DNA of 64,000 nt from Haloquadratum walsbyi J07HQW2 (GCF_000415985.1 NZ_KE356561.1:1878594-1942593); one strand, 5' to 3'; shown: positions 1-10,007, numbered from the stretch's first letter. Numbers and translations are program-made. The notes: a model not told the origin generated them from the sequence alone.

Positions 1-628
1 TATCTCCAGTGTAGACGACTCGACGACCTGGTCGAGGATCACCAACAACCTGTTTGGGATGAACGACACTCCCATCAGCTAATTCAACAGACTCACCATC
101 ATGTAACTGACCGAATTTCGGACCAATAGGAACACCTAGTTCCTCTGCTCGTTCGCGATTAAACCGACCCTTACGATCTGATTCAATGAGTGCATACCCA
201 ATAGATGTGACACCACGGTGTGATGTTTCGAAACTACGAATCATGTAGTCGCCAGTATCGACAGCAACGGTTCCTGGTCGGATTTCACGGATGTTAATTG
301 GATATCCAGGACGGTAGCCGGCAGTCTCGACTAAATGTTGGAGATGTGGTTTTGACCCAGGGGGTCCATGGATCGCAAGCGCGTCCGTCCGGTCATTAAA
401 GTCGAGGGTTTGGATAAGACCGGGAATTCCAAGAATATGATCACCATGAAGATGAGTCACAAAAATATGCGAAAGGTTGAATCCAGTCCCAAATCGCATC
501 ATCTGTCGTTGTGTGCCTTCACCACAATCAAATAATAGTCGCTCACCATCGCGCTCAATAAAGAACGCACTCGGTCCCCGTTCTGTCGTTGGCACAGCCC
601 CACCGGTCCCGAGGAACGTTACACGCAT
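1..628 (-). CDS. rnz: Ribonuclease Z (tRNA 3' endonuclease), C-terminus cut by window edge
   Basis: Metallo-beta-lactamase-fold endonuclease that removes the 3' trailer of pre-tRNAs in the cytoplasm. The reverse strand from the ATG at 628 reads MRVTFLGTGGAVP, the usual RNase Z start. The metal-binding motif THLHGDH follows near residue 60, and a second conserved segment, SFETSHRG, lies further on. About 209 residues are present of roughly 310 expected, so the last third is outside the window. It is divergent from the small gene at 807. Identification rests on the N-terminal motif plus HxHxDH and is firm. Confidence 0.95.
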   Translation of the reverse strand, partial: MRVTFLGTGGAVPTTERGPSAFFIERDGERLLFDCGEGTQRQMMRFGTGFNLSHIFVTHLHGDHILGIPGLIQTLDFNDRTDALAIHGPPGSKPHLQHLVETAGYRPGYPINIREIRPGTVAVDTGDYMIRSFETSHRGVTSIGYALIESDRKGRFNRERAEELGVPIGPKFGQLHDGESVELADGSVVHPKQVVGDPRPGRRVVYTGD

Positions 629-806
629 CAGTTGTTTCAGATATTGACTGATAAGATAAACCCGTGTCGAATCGGTGTCCACTAAATTGGGTGGACGATC
701 TTCCCAATGGACAATCATAACGGATGCTCGCGGATGTGCGAGACGGTCATTTGTTTTATCTGAAAAGATGCAAATGTGTATCCTAAATCAGTGATAATGT
801 TTCAGT

Positions 807-1079
807 ATGAAGCATGACAGAATTCATGCACAGCCACCTTCACACGATACTGACCGGTGGTCTGTCGGCACGATTGTCTCAGTTGAAACGCAAGATGGAC
901 ACTGCGCTGTCACCGTACAAACAGCGCAGGGAAATGAACACGAACTAACAGTAACGATAGCAGTTCGCGATTTGTTCTTGAGCCGGCTTGATGTTGAGAT
1001 TGAGCTTGACACCGGAGACGAACCTAAGCTGAACAACGCCATCGGAGAGCGAGTATGGTATCGGGCACGTGGAGAATAA
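807..1079 (+). CDS. Small conserved-looking hypothetical protein (90 aa)
   Basis: Acidic 90-residue protein with alternating hydrophobic strands in its central part (VGTIVSVETQDG, then VTVQTAQG), which suggests a small beta-rich fold. I recognise no catalytic motif, signal peptide or membrane segment. It sits between divergent rnz and the RFC-like gene, which begins 33 bases later on the same strand, so it may share a transcript with rfcC and asd. The acidic composition and clean frame argue that it is real. Function unknown. Confidence 0.7.
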   Translation: MKHDRIHAQPPSHDTDRWSVGTIVSVETQDGHCAVTVQTAQGNEHELTVTIAVRDLFLSRLDVEIELDTGDEPKLNNAIGERVWYRARGE

Positions 1080-1112
1080 CGGGATTCATACATAGCGGTC
1101 GCAAATAAACAT

Positions 1113-2240
1113 ATGATGCAGGCACCATTGTGGATAGAGCGTCATGCTCCCGCACTCGCTGAATTACCGCAGGCAGGTGCTCGGGACCGACTCACCCGGA
1201 TAGTGGATGAGCCCATGAATCTCATTATTCAAGGACCACCGGGCGTTGGAAAGACAGCCGCTGTTCGAGCGTTCACACGTGAGGTGCATTCAGACCCAGA
1301 TGCCGACTTAATCGAGATTAATGTCGCAGATTTCTTTAATCGAAGTAAAAAACAGATTCGAGAGGATCCACGATTTGAGCGGTTTCTTCAGGGTCAAACT
1401 GCTTTTTCAAAGCAGTATCGTCGTGGAGATGGAAGGAATAAGTACAAGCGTGACTGGTCAAAGCGAGACATGATATCACACGTGATGCAAGAACTCGCAT
1501 CGTATCAACCAGCCTCTGGTAATTATAAAACCGTCCTGCTGGACAATGCTGAAACAATTCGTGAGGATTTCCAACAGGCACTTCGCCGGGTAATGGAGCG
1601 GTATCATGAGAGCACACAGTTTGTTATTGCTACTCGTCAGCCAACAACACTGATTCCACCAATCCGCTCACGATCATTTCCCGTTCCTATCCGGGCACCA
1701 ACAGCCGATGAGATTGAATCAGTTATAACTAATATTGCCGCAGCCGAGGATGTTGAGACCGATGAAATGGCAGTGACGCTTATTGCCTCAAAAGCCGACG
1801 GTGACCTTCGATATGCAATCTTAGCAGCACAGCATGCTGCAACCGAAGGCGATGGAGCAATCACGACAGATGCTGCTCAAGAGGCGCTTGCGGATGTTGG
1901 GTATGAAGATACATTCCAAGAGATTCTTGATGATGCTGCTGCCCAGGAAATCGATGACGCTCGCGATCAAATAACTACCTTGCTTGATGATGAAGGATTC
2001 AGCGGACAGGAGCTTCTCAGAGAACTCCTCTCTGTTGCAAACACATATCCTGAGACATATGGAAATACGAATATCATTCGGCTTCATCGGTTAGCTGGTG
2101 CCGCTGATCGTGACCTTGCTGAAGGTGGTGAGGATAGACTACACCTGACACATCTGCTGGCTGCATGGGCAAGCGGACAGTCAACACTTGATGAGACAGC
2201 AGAGATATCTGAAACGCAGACGTCAGGAAAGCGAGCATAA
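1113..2240 (+). CDS. rfcC: Replication factor C small-subunit-like AAA ATPase (RfcC type)
   Basis: Clamp-loader family AAA+ protein, 375 aa. Walker A is GPPGVGKT at residues 41-48. A sensor/arginine-finger region with the RFC signature QQALRRVMERY follows around 155-165, and the C-terminal helical collar domain comes after. It differs from classical RFC small subunits: the Walker B box reads LLDNAE (142-147) rather than LDEAD, and the SRC motif reads RSRS. It also carries a charged insertion around residues 75-120. Haloarchaea usually encode two RFC small-subunit paralogues, and this fits the more divergent one. The asd start lies 10 bases after its stop, suggesting co-transcription. Confidence 0.85.
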   Translation: MMQAPLWIERHAPALAELPQAGARDRLTRIVDEPMNLIIQGPPGVGKTAAVRAFTREVHSDPDADLIEINVADFFNRSKKQIREDPRFERFLQGQTAFSKQYRRGDGRNKYKRDWSKRDMISHVMQELASYQPASGNYKTVLLDNAETIREDFQQALRRVMERYHESTQFVIATRQPTTLIPPIRSRSFPVPIRAPTADEIESVITNIAAAEDVETDEMAVTLIASKADGDLRYAILAAQHAATEGDGAITTDAAQEALADVGYEDTFQEILDDAAAQEIDDARDQITTLLDDEGFSGQELLRELLSVANTYPETYGNTNIIRLHRLAGAADRDLAEGGEDRLHLTHLLAAWASGQSTLDETAEISETQTSGKRA

Positions 2241-2250
2241 TTTTATTATC

Positions 2251-2877
2251 GTGTTGATACTTTCAGCAATCTCAAATCAATTCGCTCCTGGTGTTCGTCG
2301 GTATGCTGTTCCGGTGTTCATATTTGCGGGTATAGTCGCTGGAGTTGCCCCGCCCGTTGGTGCGTTCGCATTACTGGTTGGTGGTGCTATCTTGTGGTTT
2401 TTCCGTGATCCTTCCCGACAGCCATCCGGTCCAGGTATTGTGTCTCCTGCTGAGGGTCGTGTGACCGTTATTCGTGAAGAGGGTGAGCAGATTCGAATTG
2501 GTATTTTTCTAAATGTAACTGATGTTCATGTCGCACGCGCACCGATTGCTGGAGAGGTAACACAATGTACTCATCGAGAAGGGGCTCACCGCCCAGCGTT
2601 TATGAAAGATTCACCGAGAAATGAACGTGTTGACATTGCAGTTACTACCTCAGATGGACCCGCCGAGATATCACTTATTGCCGGTGCTGTTGCACGGCGG
2701 ATTCATCCATATGTTGATACTGGAACGCCTATCAAGCGTGCACAGCGAATTGGACACATTGATTTCGGGTCACGCGTTGATGTGTTGCTCCCACCAAAAT
2801 ACACTATTGATGATCTTCTTATTGGAGATGGTGATAAACTGCGTGCAGGTGAATCAATCGTTGCACGACAGAAATGA
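2251..2877 (+). CDS. asd: Archaetidylserine decarboxylase proenzyme (phosphatidylserine decarboxylase family, short type)
   Basis: Membrane-associated, pyruvoyl-dependent decarboxylase converting archaetidylserine to archaetidylethanolamine. From the GTG at 2251 the protein has 208 residues. There is one or two hydrophobic N-terminal segments (about 18-52), then the conserved WFFRDPSR motif, the SPAEGRV box, and the self-cleavage Gly-Ser in HIDFGSRVDV (Gly173-Ser174), where the pyruvoyl group forms. Length matches the short archaeal/alpha-proteobacterial type. An ATG at 2188 in the same frame lies inside rfcC and would add residues unlike the family, so the GTG ten bases after the rfcC stop is preferred. 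Confidence 0.9.
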   Translation: MLILSAISNQFAPGVRRYAVPVFIFAGIVAGVAPPVGAFALLVGGAILWFFRDPSRQPSGPGIVSPAEGRVTVIREEGEQIRIGIFLNVTDVHVARAPIAGEVTQCTHREGAHRPAFMKDSPRNERVDIAVTTSDGPAEISLIAGAVARRIHPYVDTGTPIKRAQRIGHIDFGSRVDVLLPPKYTIDDLLIGDGDKLRAGESIVARQK

Positions 2878-2893
2878 ATCTTAGTTTCAGCTA

Positions 2894-3964
2894 TTATTTC
2901 TCGGCGCCGGCACGTCTGAGCGCATGGATGTGTCGGGTTAGTGATCGATGAACGCGTTGCTCAAATTCGGCTGTGACCGTCCATCCCACCTTGCTCGCGA
3001 TATCATCGTATGAGCGATCAGCAATGATAACACATCGAGGGGCAATTCGAATTGCTTCTGTGAGTGCACCAGTGACGAGGTCAGTGAGTCTATCTGCGGC
3101 GATCTTTGACTGACGACCATATGGTACATCAAAGATAACGGCATCAACGGTGTCGTTCAGAAGTGGGAGTTCGGTTGCATCTGATTTGAATATATTCCAT
3201 GCTTGTGTCGAAAGATACTGATCAAGATTCTGTGCTGCACCAACTGCCATTTTTGATTGTGCATCAGATCCAATGACAGTCGCTCCAATTAACCCGGCCT
3301 CAATGAGTGTTCCACCTGTTCCTACCATCGGGTCAAGCACCGTTGCATCCGGGAGTGTTGGACCGGCAGCCAAGTTAACATACGCGCGAGCATCCCGTGG
3401 TGCCATGCTTCCTGGCTGGAAAAACGGACGATCTGTCGGAGCACGCGAACCAAACGCAGTGCTGACACTGTTGATTGCCCAGCCAAGAAGACAGATATCA
3501 TCAGCAAAGCAAGCCCGGAGTTCATATACTGGCTCCTCAAGATCGATATCACACCCATTGCTGACAAGCACATCACCAAGTGCACGTTCAACTGAAGCAG
3601 TGCTGATATCAGCTGTTGACCGGACGTTTTGTGCTCGAACAGCAACCGTCGGTGTAGGTTGACCGCTCGTGGAAGCCATCTTAGAGCCGTTTATCGATTC
3701 GGTGGCTCTGTCATCATTATGTTCATACTCAACAGATGTCGATTGGAGTAGCTCAACGGCACTTTTTTTTGTTGCATCAGTCTGTCCGATGAGAGTGGAG
3801 ACATGGTGCGTATATGCAAGTGTTTGGATGCGGTCATATCGGATCTCACGGGCTGTGGCAAGTCCAGGGGCTACGCGGGTAACCGCTGAGGCGGCTGCAT
3901 ACTCAGCCTCAGCAATACCGAGAGTCTCATCACTCGCTTCTCCGGCGAGTTCGAGATAGTACAT
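2894..3964 (-). CDS. trmG10: tRNA (guanine(10)-N2)-dimethyltransferase (THUMP + Rossmann methyltransferase)
   Basis: Modifies G10 of tRNA to N2,N2-dimethylguanosine using SAM. The N-terminal half (about 1-165) is the THUMP-type RNA-binding region. The C-terminal half has SAM motif I DPMVGTGG (211-218) and motif IV DVPYGR (279-284). The latter is a variant of the DPPYG motif of N2-guanine methyltransferases, with Val in place of the first Pro. Length (356 aa) is normal for the archaeal family. It is convergent with asd (17-base gap) and divergent from tfb. Confidence 0.88.
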   Translation of the reverse strand: MYYLELAGEASDETLGIAEAEYAAASAVTRVAPGLATAREIRYDRIQTLAYTHHVSTLIGQTDATKKSAVELLQSTSVEYEHNDDRATESINGSKMASTSGQPTPTVAVRAQNVRSTADISTASVERALGDVLVSNGCDIDLEEPVYELRACFADDICLLGWAINSVSTAFGSRAPTDRPFFQPGSMAPRDARAYVNLAAGPTLPDATVLDPMVGTGGTLIEAGLIGATVIGSDAQSKMAVGAAQNLDQYLSTQAWNIFKSDATELPLLNDTVDAVIFDVPYGRQSKIAADRLTDLVTGALTEAIRIAPRCVIIADRSYDDIASKVGWTVTAEFEQRVHRSLTRHIHALRRAGAEK

Positions 3965-4102
3965 ACTTTCCTGTATGTATCAGACGTCATTATCGTTCTG
4001 TCCAAGACGTACAGCGATGCCATGTAACCATAATACGTTACTTTTTACTATTACAGAAAATTTTAGTAGTTTCAAAACTTGCTTTTGAGCGAAGATATTC
4101 AA

Positions 4103-5137
4103 ATGCATATAAATAACACAACATTCACCGATGAGACAAAATCCGATACAAGCAGTGATGTTGATGAAGCAAAATCTATCCAAAGGGACGATAATAAAGT
4201 AGAACCTGAATCAGCGAATGAATACATAAGTGGTGACCGGATTAGGTGTCCAGAATGTGATGGTGACACCGTCGCAAGTGCCGATGGTTCTAAGACGATT
4301 TGCTCAGCGTGTGGACTTATTATTACTGAAGATGAAATTGACCGGGGACCCGAGTGGCGGGCATTCGATGCTAACGAACGGGATAAAAAAGCACGCGTCG
4401 GGTCGCCAACAACGACGCTGATGCATGATAAAGGATTATCGACAAATATCGGATGGCAAAATAAGGATGCACATGGACAGTCAGTTTCCGCAGAGAAACG
4501 ACGCAAACTCAAGCGACTACGGACGTGGAATGAGCGGATTCGAACACAGGGTTCGAAGGATCGGAATCTGAAGCATGCCCTTGGTGAGATTGATCGAATG
4601 GCTTCAGCGTTGGGTATTCACCAGACAACACGTGAGACCGCGAGCATGATTTATCGCCAAGCGCTCAAAGCTGATCTATTACCCGGTCGGTCAATAGAAG
4701 CTGTTGCAACAGCAGTTTTGTATGCCAGCTCACGAATGGATGGGGTTGCCCGGAGTATTGATGAAGTCGCCACAGTTAGTCGGGTCCCAACGCTTGAAAT
4801 AAAACGGACATATCGATATATTATACGAGAGCTAGATATACAGATTCCACCGACTAATCCAATCGAGTATATTGGTCGATTTGCATCTGCAGTTGGGTGT
4901 GACGATGAGACTAAGCGACGCGCTCGTGCGCTTATCCAACAGGCAACGAGTAAAGGTGTCCACAGTGGAAAACACCCAGTTGGAATTGCTGCAAGCGCCC
5001 TATATGCAGCAGGTCAACTTTGTGATGCCAAATTAACACAGTCTGAGATATCTAAAGCAGCTGATGTGAGTGAAGTAACGATACGAAATCGATACCGAGA
5101 GATACTCGAAGCCTCAGAGGGGGTGACCAGTCCGTGA
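4103..5137 (+). CDS. tfb: Transcription initiation factor TFB
   Basis: Archaeal TFIIB homologue that recruits RNA polymerase to TBP-TATA complexes. From the ATG at 4103 the protein has 344 residues: an acidic low-complexity extension of about 48 residues, a zinc ribbon (Cys49, Cys52, Cys67, Cys70), the B-finger/linker containing GPEWRAFD, and two cyclin-fold repeats to the C-terminus. An in-frame TTG at 4079 is possible but less likely. Haloarchaea have many TFBs, so no number is assigned. Its stop codon overlaps the GTG of the next gene (GTGA), and tbp follows 0.6 kb downstream. Confidence 0.93.
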   Translation: MHINNTTFTDETKSDTSSDVDEAKSIQRDDNKVEPESANEYISGDRIRCPECDGDTVASADGSKTICSACGLIITEDEIDRGPEWRAFDANERDKKARVGSPTTTLMHDKGLSTNIGWQNKDAHGQSVSAEKRRKLKRLRTWNERIRTQGSKDRNLKHALGEIDRMASALGIHQTTRETASMIYRQALKADLLPGRSIEAVATAVLYASSRMDGVARSIDEVATVSRVPTLEIKRTYRYIIRELDIQIPPTNPIEYIGRFASAVGCDDETKRRARALIQQATSKGVHSGKHPVGIAASALYAAGQLCDAKLTQSEISKAADVSEVTIRNRYREILEASEGVTSP

Positions 5138-5523
5138 GTGCTGCTCCAGAGAGGATCCAATGTTATGACTGTGGGGAATCATATCAGTATCTGGGTCGTC
5201 AACATCATTCAGGCGAATGCCCGACGTGTCATTCACATTGCGTCAGCCCAGCCGGAAAGGTACGAATATTAACCACTGTTGATGTATTAGCTGAAGAAAC
5301 CACATCTGCAGTGGTTGTGTTAGCGGTCGATGACTCAAGTCGCCGGTATGTGTATCACTTTGGTAATATCGAGGGAGAAATCCAACTACTCGCATTGCGG
5401 ATCGATGATCATGTTCTCCACTCATCAAATGTAGCTACGATGCCATCTCCTCCAGCAGCTATCTCTTCGGCTGTTGAGCAGTATTTGCCAACTGGATCAA
5501 TGTTTCATTCGTCAGAAGGTTGA
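5134..5523 (+). CDS. Small zinc-ribbon protein of unknown function, overlapping tfb
   Basis: 129 residues starting from a GTG that overlaps the tfb stop by four bases, so it is translationally coupled to tfb. The N-terminus has a Cys4 zinc-ribbon-like pattern: CYDCGESY, then CPTCHSHC about 20 residues later. The remainder is beta-rich and rich in Ala/Val, without a recognised domain. The position directly behind TFB suggests, but does not prove, a role linked to transcription. I do not recognise a named family. Confidence 0.7.
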   Translation: MSAAPERIQCYDCGESYQYLGRQHHSGECPTCHSHCVSPAGKVRILTTVDVLAEETTSAVVVLAVDDSSRRYVYHFGNIEGEIQLLALRIDDHVLHSSNVATMPSPPAAISSAVEQYLPTGSMFHSSEG

Positions 5524-5754
5524 GGTCCAAATTAAATGATACCTGTTGACATCCCCTCAACCTGAACGGCGCCGTTTTACTTTTATATCTTTCATAAAAC
5601 ATCAGTTTATGAGTAGTGTCCTCATCTACCTCAAAGTCACACGCTAGAGATGAATACGTATGCAATCATAATGGCTACTAATTGAAATTTCTGCGATAAG
5701 GGATGGGTATCTCACCAATCTTTTTAGTCATTAAATACGATTTTTAAATCAGTT

Positions 5755-6315
5755 ATGAGTGATCCGAAAGACACAATCAATGTTGAAAATGTCGTTGCCT
5801 CGACGGGGATCGGGCAAGAACTTGATCTTCAAAGTGTGGCAATGGATCTTGAGGGGGCTGATTATGATCCGGAGCAGTTTCCCGGATTAGTCTATCGAAC
5901 ACAACAACCGAAGTCTGCTGCGCTTATTTTTCGATCTGGAAAAATTGTCTGTACCGGTGCACAGTCAACTACTGATGTTCGCGAAAGCCTTCATATTGTA
6001 TTTGATGAACTTCGTGATCTTCGGATCCCCGTCTCCGATGACCCAGATATTACTGTGCAAAATATTGTAACGTCTGCGGATCTTGGCGAAGATCTTAATC
6101 TCAATGCAATCGCTATTGGGCTTGGGTTGGAGAATATTGAATACGAACCAGAACAGTTTCCGGGACTTGTATATCGACTTGATGACCCAGCTGTCGTTGC
6201 ATTATTGTTTGGATCAGGGAAGCTTGTAATCACGGGTGGTAAGCAGCCCGATGACGCGCGTGAGGCTGTTGACGTTATTCTTTCTCGATTAAACGATCTT
6301 GGTCTGTTTGGGTAG
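5755..6315 (+). CDS. tbp: TATA-box-binding protein TBP
   Basis: 186 residues forming the two imperfect saddle repeats of TBP. The repeat hallmark EQFPGLVYR occurs twice (about residues 41-49 and 132-140), each followed by an LIFRSGK/LLFGSGK-type strand. The start is the ATG after an AT-rich leader (CATTAAATACG, then a T/A run), and the protein begins directly with the first repeat as in other archaeal TBPs. It acts with TFB at promoters, and the proximity of tfb and tbp on the same strand is notable. Confidence 0.97.
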   Translation: MSDPKDTINVENVVASTGIGQELDLQSVAMDLEGADYDPEQFPGLVYRTQQPKSAALIFRSGKIVCTGAQSTTDVRESLHIVFDELRDLRIPVSDDPDITVQNIVTSADLGEDLNLNAIAIGLGLENIEYEPEQFPGLVYRLDDPAVVALLFGSGKLVITGGKQPDDAREAVDVILSRLNDLGLFG

Positions 6316-6591
6316 TCAAGATACTCCCTGAGTTACTTGCTGGTGGGCTGTGATATCGAATTTATTATATTCAATACTTTTTTGATAGCAGTTTGTTTCT
6401 ATTTTATTACCAGTGTCACCGTTACCACGGTTCACTGCACGCGTTCTCATATCCCAGCAAAAATCGAACTCTATATATTATCTTAGTCAGTATCAATGAA
6501 TCTCATATTAGTTATCTCGTTTCTATTCGAACAGACAATATTCATATCAATTATTCGCCTATATTCCCAATCAATCGCGATTATATGGGAG

Positions 6592-7002
6592 ATGATGATA
6601 GCACCTGTTCAACTAGATGTCTGTGCAGCGTATCTAATTTCCACTCTGCAGGTAACCACTAGCCCACTCCGAATCGCCGGCACGGTCGCATCGTTTGCGC
6701 TGTTTCTCACTGTTACCGGGCATATCGCCGCACGAAACGTTCTTGGAGACGTACCGATCAGAAATGCATTCATTATTGGAGCTGTCCCGGCACTCGTTGC
6801 TATTCTGGTGACGACATTTAATCTCAATTCATTCATTGGGCTTGCGGTCGCCGTCATTCTTGACTGGGCAGTTATCCGAACGCTCTATGAGCAGTCAAGC
6901 TCGATGAGTGCATACATTACGTTCATTCATTTCGTAGTTAGTATCATCCTTGCTGCAGTTCTTTACGCTGTTTTGGCACTTATTGGAAGCTTCCCAGGTT
7001 GA
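6592..7002 (+). CDS. Small multi-pass membrane protein, unknown function
   Basis: About 136 residues from the ATG pair at 6592/6595, with four predicted hydrophobic segments and short charged loops (HIAARNVLGDVPIRNA lies between the first two). The open frame extends upstream to an ATG at 6496, but that stretch is AT-rich and poorly haloarchaeal in composition, so the internal ATG is preferred. Haloarchaeal genomes carry similar short four-TM proteins annotated only as DUFs; I cannot assign a function. It stands alone downstream of tbp. Confidence 0.7.
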   Translation: MMIAPVQLDVCAAYLISTLQVTTSPLRIAGTVASFALFLTVTGHIAARNVLGDVPIRNAFIIGAVPALVAILVTTFNLNSFIGLAVAVILDWAVIRTLYEQSSSMSAYITFIHFVVSIILAAVLYAVLALIGSFPG

Positions 7003-7214
7003 TCTTCTTACAGGATATTACATAAATAGTTCAAGCCAACTAGAGATTCAGCACAATTTATATTTTCCAGGGATAGAACAATAGTACACAGACGGATTGA
7101 TTTTCTCCCATAGCTTGTCATTGGGCGCTCAATGGTCACGATCGTCAGCCGGGTGACGAAATTGTATATATATCAGTGTGACACGACGCCCAGAGATATC
7201 TCATTACTTCGGGA

Positions 7215-8060
7215 TCACTCAACCAATCGTTCGATTTCAGTGACAAGGATGCCTGATGCGCCGACAGCTTTGAGTTCACTCACAATCTCAAACACATCGC
7301 GTTCATCCACCACGACATGAACCGCAACAGTATCCTCACCGGCAACATCCATGATTGTCGGCCCCCCGAGTCCAGGGATAACCTCACGAACTGCATCAAG
7401 TCGATCCTGTGGGGCATTCATCATCAGATATCGCTTTCCTTCAGCAGTGAGCACTGAATTAAATGCCGTAACCAACTGCTTGACTTTTGAATCATCAACA
7501 CGTTCTGGATTTGCATAAAGTCGTACTGAGGACTCGAGCACCTCATCGATAACGCTGAGTCTATTCATGCGGAGTGTCGTTCCTGTCGAGGTGATATCGA
7601 CGATAGCGTCCGCCATCTCAACATGTGGGGTCAACTCAGTCGCTCCTGTTACTTCAACAATCTCAGCGTCAATTGCGTTATTCTTCAAATACTGACGTGT
7701 TACTCGAGGGAATTCTGTAGCAACGCTGCCACCCGCAACGTCTGCAGGGCTACTCAATGTTCCGTCCTCAGGAGCAGCTAATACGAGTTGACATCGACCA
7801 AACTCAAGATCAACAAGTTCAGTAAGATTACATCCGGACTCGATGACCTGATCACGACCAGTGATACCGACCGCGGCAGCCCCATCGCGGACATACTGTG
7901 GAATGTCTGCAGCACGGGCAAAGAGCAACTGAACGTCAGGATCAACAGTATCGGCATAGAGCTTTCTTTCTGCTGCTCCCTCAAGATGGAGTCCAGCCCG
8001 TTCAAGCAAAGTGACACTGGGATCATGCAGACGACCCTTATTTGGGACGGCAATGCGCAT
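7215..8060 (-). CDS. hisG: ATP phosphoribosyltransferase HisG (long form)
   Basis: First step of histidine biosynthesis: ATP + PRPP to phosphoribosyl-ATP. 281 residues starting [11 protein letters not shown], with the phosphoribosyl-binding segment [11 protein letters not shown] (about 165-175). The C-terminal third (from about 205) is the PII-like histidine-binding regulatory domain found only in the long, HisZ-independent form. It is a single gene with no other his genes next to it, as usual in haloarchaea. Confidence 0.96.
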   Translation of the reverse strand: MRIAVPNKGRLHDPSVTLLERAGLHLEGAAERKLYADTVDPDVQLLFARAADIPQYVRDGAAAVGITGRDQVIESGCNLTELVDLEFGRCQLVLAAPEDGTLSSPADVAGGSVATEFPRVTRQYLKNNAIDAEIVEVTGATELTPHVEMADAIVDITSTGTTLRMNRLSVIDEVLESSVRLYANPERVDDSKVKQLVTAFNSVLTAEGKRYLMMNAPQDRLDAVREVIPGLGGPTIMDVAGEDTVAVHVVVDERDVFEIVSELKAVGASGILVTEIERLVE

Positions 8061-8265
8061 AATTAGACGCTCACGAGCCTGAAACCTAGAACTTTCGTTC
8101 TCATTATCTGCAACTCACATCCAGGGTAGACTAAACGCGGACCGAAATGGAATCAGTCCTGAAATAAATCAGATTTGTCACATGTGATACATTGTGATAA
8201 TAAGCCACTGAATCGATCGTCTCAATGCCCGGGGACTGATAGTGTGGCTGGTATAATCATCATTC

Positions 8266-9609
8266 ATGACGACTGAAGTACTCATTATTACTGGAGGATA
8301 TGTACTCCAATTGGGACAGGACCCCGACGTTATTGAGGCTGATATACGCATTAACGGTACAACTGGGAAGATTACAGATATTGGGACAGACTTGGTACCG
8401 ACAGAGCGGACAGATAATAATGGCAATGACGGTGAGCAGGCAGTTCAAACACTTGATGCAGCAGGGTGTGTCGTAATGCCTGGATTAGTTAATGCACACA
8501 CACATGCTGCGATGACATTACTTCGAGGGTTTGCCGACGACAAACCACTCGAAGCGTGGTTACGCGAAGACATCTGGCCGGCAGAGGCTGAAATCACGTC
8601 TGCAGATGTTCGGGCTGGGACAGAGCTTGCAATAGTCGAGATGATTCAGTCGGGAACGACAGCCTTCGCCGACATGTATTTTCATGTGTCAGAGGTCGTT
8701 GCAGCCATTGCGGGTGCTGGTCTACGTGCTCGAGTCGGTCATGGTATCGTAACCACTGGGAAAGACGATGAGGCTGCCCGTAATGATCTAAATAAGGGGC
8801 TTCAGGTGGCACGAAAATATGATGGGGCTGCTGATGGTCGAGTTCACACTGCGTTCATGCCACACTCATTGACTACAGTTGGTGAGGAGTATCTCCAGGA
8901 TGCGGTCAGTGAGACACGGAATGACGATATTCCGGTTCATTATCATGCGAATGAGACCCGCTCCGAGGTGGATCCAATCGTAACGAATCATGGTCAGCGA
9001 CCACTTGTATATGCTGCAACACTTGGAATGCTTTCTGCATCAGATTTCCTTGCTCACGGTGTTCATGTTGATACGGATGAAATTAGTCGACTTGCAGAGA
9101 CAGGGGCATCTATCATTCACTGTCCAGCATCAAATATGAAACTCGCATCTGGAATCGCACCGATCCCAGCGTTACTTGATGCCGGAGTGACGGTTGGACT
9201 CGGAACAGACGGTGCCGCTTCAAATAACGATCTTGATATGTTTGATGAACTTCGCGATGCTGCGATGCTTGGGAAGATTGGAGCTGATGATGCTGCTGCA
9301 GTTCCAGCCGCACAAGCGATTCATATGGCAACAGCAGGTGGCGCAGATGCACTCGGACTCCCTGGCGGGCGGGTCGAAGAAGGGGCCGCTGCTGATCTTA
9401 TTGCCGTTGACCTGGACTCTCCACATCTTACACCAACACATAACATCATTAGTCATCTCGCATACGCCGCCCGCGGGAGTGATGTCAAACACACCATCTG
9501 TGATGGGACTGTGTTGATGCGCAATCGCGAAGTACAGACGATTGATGTCGAGGCAGTCGTCGAGACAGCAGAAACACGGGCGGAGTCGCTTATCGAACGA
9601 ATGAATTGA
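8266..9609 (+). CDS. dadD: Amidohydrolase: 5'-deoxyadenosine / SAH / MTA deaminase (DadD/MtaD type)
   Basis: 447-residue metal-dependent deaminase of the ATZ/TRZ-like amidohydrolase family, releasing ammonia from the adenine ring of S-adenosylhomocysteine, methylthioadenosine or 5'-deoxyadenosine. Visible metal ligands: NAHTHAAMT (HxH, about residue 75), HYHANETRSE, a later AHGVHV, and LGTDGAASNN. The ring-end Asp and the family substrate loop LRGFADD are present. The next gene on the same strand is adenosylhomocysteinase, consistent with recycling of SAM-derived nucleosides. The exact substrate cannot be read from sequence. Confidence 0.85.
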   Translation: MTTEVLIITGGYVLQLGQDPDVIEADIRINGTTGKITDIGTDLVPTERTDNNGNDGEQAVQTLDAAGCVVMPGLVNAHTHAAMTLLRGFADDKPLEAWLREDIWPAEAEITSADVRAGTELAIVEMIQSGTTAFADMYFHVSEVVAAIAGAGLRARVGHGIVTTGKDDEAARNDLNKGLQVARKYDGAADGRVHTAFMPHSLTTVGEEYLQDAVSETRNDDIPVHYHANETRSEVDPIVTNHGQRPLVYAATLGMLSASDFLAHGVHVDTDEISRLAETGASIIHCPASNMKLASGIAPIPALLDAGVTVGLGTDGAASNNDLDMFDELRDAAMLGKIGADDAAAVPAAQAIHMATAGGADALGLPGGRVEEGAAADLIAVDLDSPHLTPTHNIISHLAYAARGSDVKHTICDGTVLMRNREVQTIDVEAVVETAETRAESLIERMN

Positions 9610-10007
9610 TATCTCTATTAGCGAGGCGGGATTGTTTGATAAAAAATGATTTGACAGTAATGATACTCGAATCTGTGATGATTACTTGAGGCTCGCTGAT
9701 TCCGGCTTGATACAAACACTCGAAATGCAATGAATCGCTATCAGGTCAAATACAATTGCTAAGAGACTCATTTTGTAGTAATTATATTGATAGATTACAC
9801 ACTGTGTTTTCTCATACTACTCATGAGTGGCGGTGAGTCTTAGCGTATCTCTGCTGATCAACGACTTACGTCTGTAGTCAGCTGAGATGCATTTTACTGA
9901 AACTTTGTGAGTTAGCGAGGTAGTTCGTGCGTCGATATTGAGCATAAAATAAAATGTCACAACTCTCAGTCGGTAGCGTTTTGACCATTCTCACCTACAT
10001 ATATAAT
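9610..10007. other. Intergenic spacer between dadD and ahcY
   Basis: About 400 AT-rich bases. I see no coding frame with haloarchaeal composition, no tRNA-like element and no long inverted repeat on either strand. The last 60 bases contain A/T-rich blocks (ATAAAATAAAATG and ACATATATAATATG) that may hold the ahcY promoter. Confidence 0.5.
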
